Below are positions 5,546-6,132 of a stretch of 6,132 nt of DNA, in pieces. The notes beneath the pieces were generated by a model. It searched no databases. It was not told where the DNA came from and saw only the letters and a program-made list of their open reading frames with translations. Position 1 is the first letter of the stretch. The number at the start of each line of letters is the position of its first letter. This DNA comes from Actinomycetota bacterium (GTDB lineage Bacteria > Actinomycetota > Acidimicrobiia > Acidimicrobiales > CADCSY01), in contig JACOTK010000072.1 in NCBI GenBank assembly GCA_016178435.1, positions 1 through 6,132 on the forward strand, given 5' to 3'. The position numbers and the translations under genes are program-made.

Positions 5546-6132
5546 ATGGACACAAGTGTAAGTGGTGTCGGCGTCCTTGACAAGGCGGTGCTCATCCTGG
5601 GCGCCCTGGAGGCGGGGCCCCTGTCCCTGGCCTACCTCGTGCAGGCCACTGGCATCCCGCGACCGACAGCACATCGACTGGCGGTGGCGCTCGAGGATCA
5701 CGGCCTCGTGCGTCGGGACGACGAGGGTCGCTTCACACTTGGTTTGCGCCTCGTGGCGCTCGGTCATGCGGCGGGGGAGGCCTACCCGCTTGCCGAGGCT
5801 GCCGGCCCGGCACTCAGGCGACTACGGGACGAGACGGGCGAGAGCGTGCAGCTCTACGTTCGCCGGGACGATCAGCGTGTCTGCATCGTCTCGATGGAGT
5901 CCCCGCACGGCCTGCGCACGATCGTTCCCCTCGGTGCGGTGCTGCCCCTCGATCGTGGCTCGGCGGGTGCGGTGCTGCGGAGCACCGAGGGGCCGCCACG
6001 GAAGGGCTGGGCCGAGAGCGTCGGCGAGCGGGAGGCCGGCGTCGCCTCGGTCAGCGCTCCCGTGCGTGACGCGGATGGCGTGGTCATCGCCGCGGTCGGC
6101 ATCTCGGGGCCCATCGAGCGGGTGAGCCGCTC
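5546..6132 (+). CDS. IclR-family regulator of leucine biosynthesis (NdgR/AreB-like), C-terminus beyond window
   Basis: From ATG 5546 the frame is open for 195 codons to the right edge. Residues 7-64 form the winged helix-turn-helix (GVGVLDKAVLILGALEAGPL, then ATGIPRPTAHRLAVALEDHG and a wing ending GRFTLG). From about 75 onward is the IclR effector-binding domain (LRDETGESVQLYVRR, GLRTIVPLG, GWAESVGEREAGVASVSAPV, AAVGISGPIERVSR). The opening and the GEREAGVASVSAPVR block resemble Streptomyces NdgR and AreB, IclR proteins encoded beside leuCD that control leucine genes and respond to amino-acid supply. Divergence from leuC makes the same role very likely. Between the RGSAGAVL stretch (138-144) and KGWAES (153-158) only a few residues remain, where NdgR as I recall it has about 25 more. 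This may be a lineage-specific loop loss. The effector and the sign of regulation are not shown by the sequence. I leave the symbol blank because orthology is not proven. Confidence 0.9.
   Translation, partial: MDTSVSGVGVLDKAVLILGALEAGPLSLAYLVQATGIPRPTAHRLAVALEDHGLVRRDDEGRFTLGLRLVALGHAAGEAYPLAEAAGPALRRLRDETGESVQLYVRRDDQRVCIVSMESPHGLRTIVPLGAVLPLDRGSAGAVLRSTEGPPRKGWAESVGEREAGVASVSAPVRDADGVVIAAVGISGPIERVSR

Noticed and set aside
5504..5767. Upstream extension of the leuC frame by 88 codons
   Set aside because: It overlaps the IclR gene on the other strand, has no leuC-like sequence, and the internal start at 5503 has a ribosome-binding site and matches family N-termini.

Overview
The window looks like chromosomal DNA from a high-GC actinobacterium. 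Codons end mostly in G or C. The genes belong to actinobacterial types: a DUF222 protein, a COG4880-type propeller lipoprotein, and leuCD divergent from an NdgR/AreB-like IclR regulator. The class cannot be fixed from sequence alone. Acidimicrobiia or a related deep lineage is a guess, not a demonstration.

Layout, left to right. Positions 1-410 (minus strand) hold the N-terminal part of a DUF222 (13E12-type) protein that runs off the left edge. Positions 411-569 are non-coding and hold a short imperfect repeat and a weak inverted repeat. Positions 570-1019 (minus) encode a small two-helix membrane protein of unknown function, probably translated from a leaderless mRNA. Positions 1020-1300 are non-coding and carry a seven-unit pentanucleotide tandem array. 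Positions 1301-3391 (minus) encode a large secreted lipoprotein with a beta-propeller domain. A gap of 100 bp follows. Positions 3492-5503 (minus) hold leuD and leuC in the order leuC-leuD, the two subunits of isopropylmalate isomerase. A 42-bp divergent control region (5504-5545) separates leuC from an IclR-family regulator on the plus strand (5546 to the right edge, incomplete).

How they work together: leuC and leuD form one translationally close unit for the second step of leucine biosynthesis. The IclR protein is very likely their dedicated regulator. The intergenic region is small enough that both promoters and a TCTCA-N5-TGAGA inverted repeat must overlap. The two predicted -10 boxes share two base pairs. 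The propeller lipoprotein, the small membrane protein and the DUF222 protein have no evident link to leucine synthesis.

No mobile element, CRISPR array, tRNA or rRNA was recognised, and there is no clear new multi-gene system. The points most worth a second look are the compact leuC/regulator control region, the apparently shortened effector domain of the regulator, the pentanucleotide array, and a near-identical 15-mer found downstream of two minus-strand genes.
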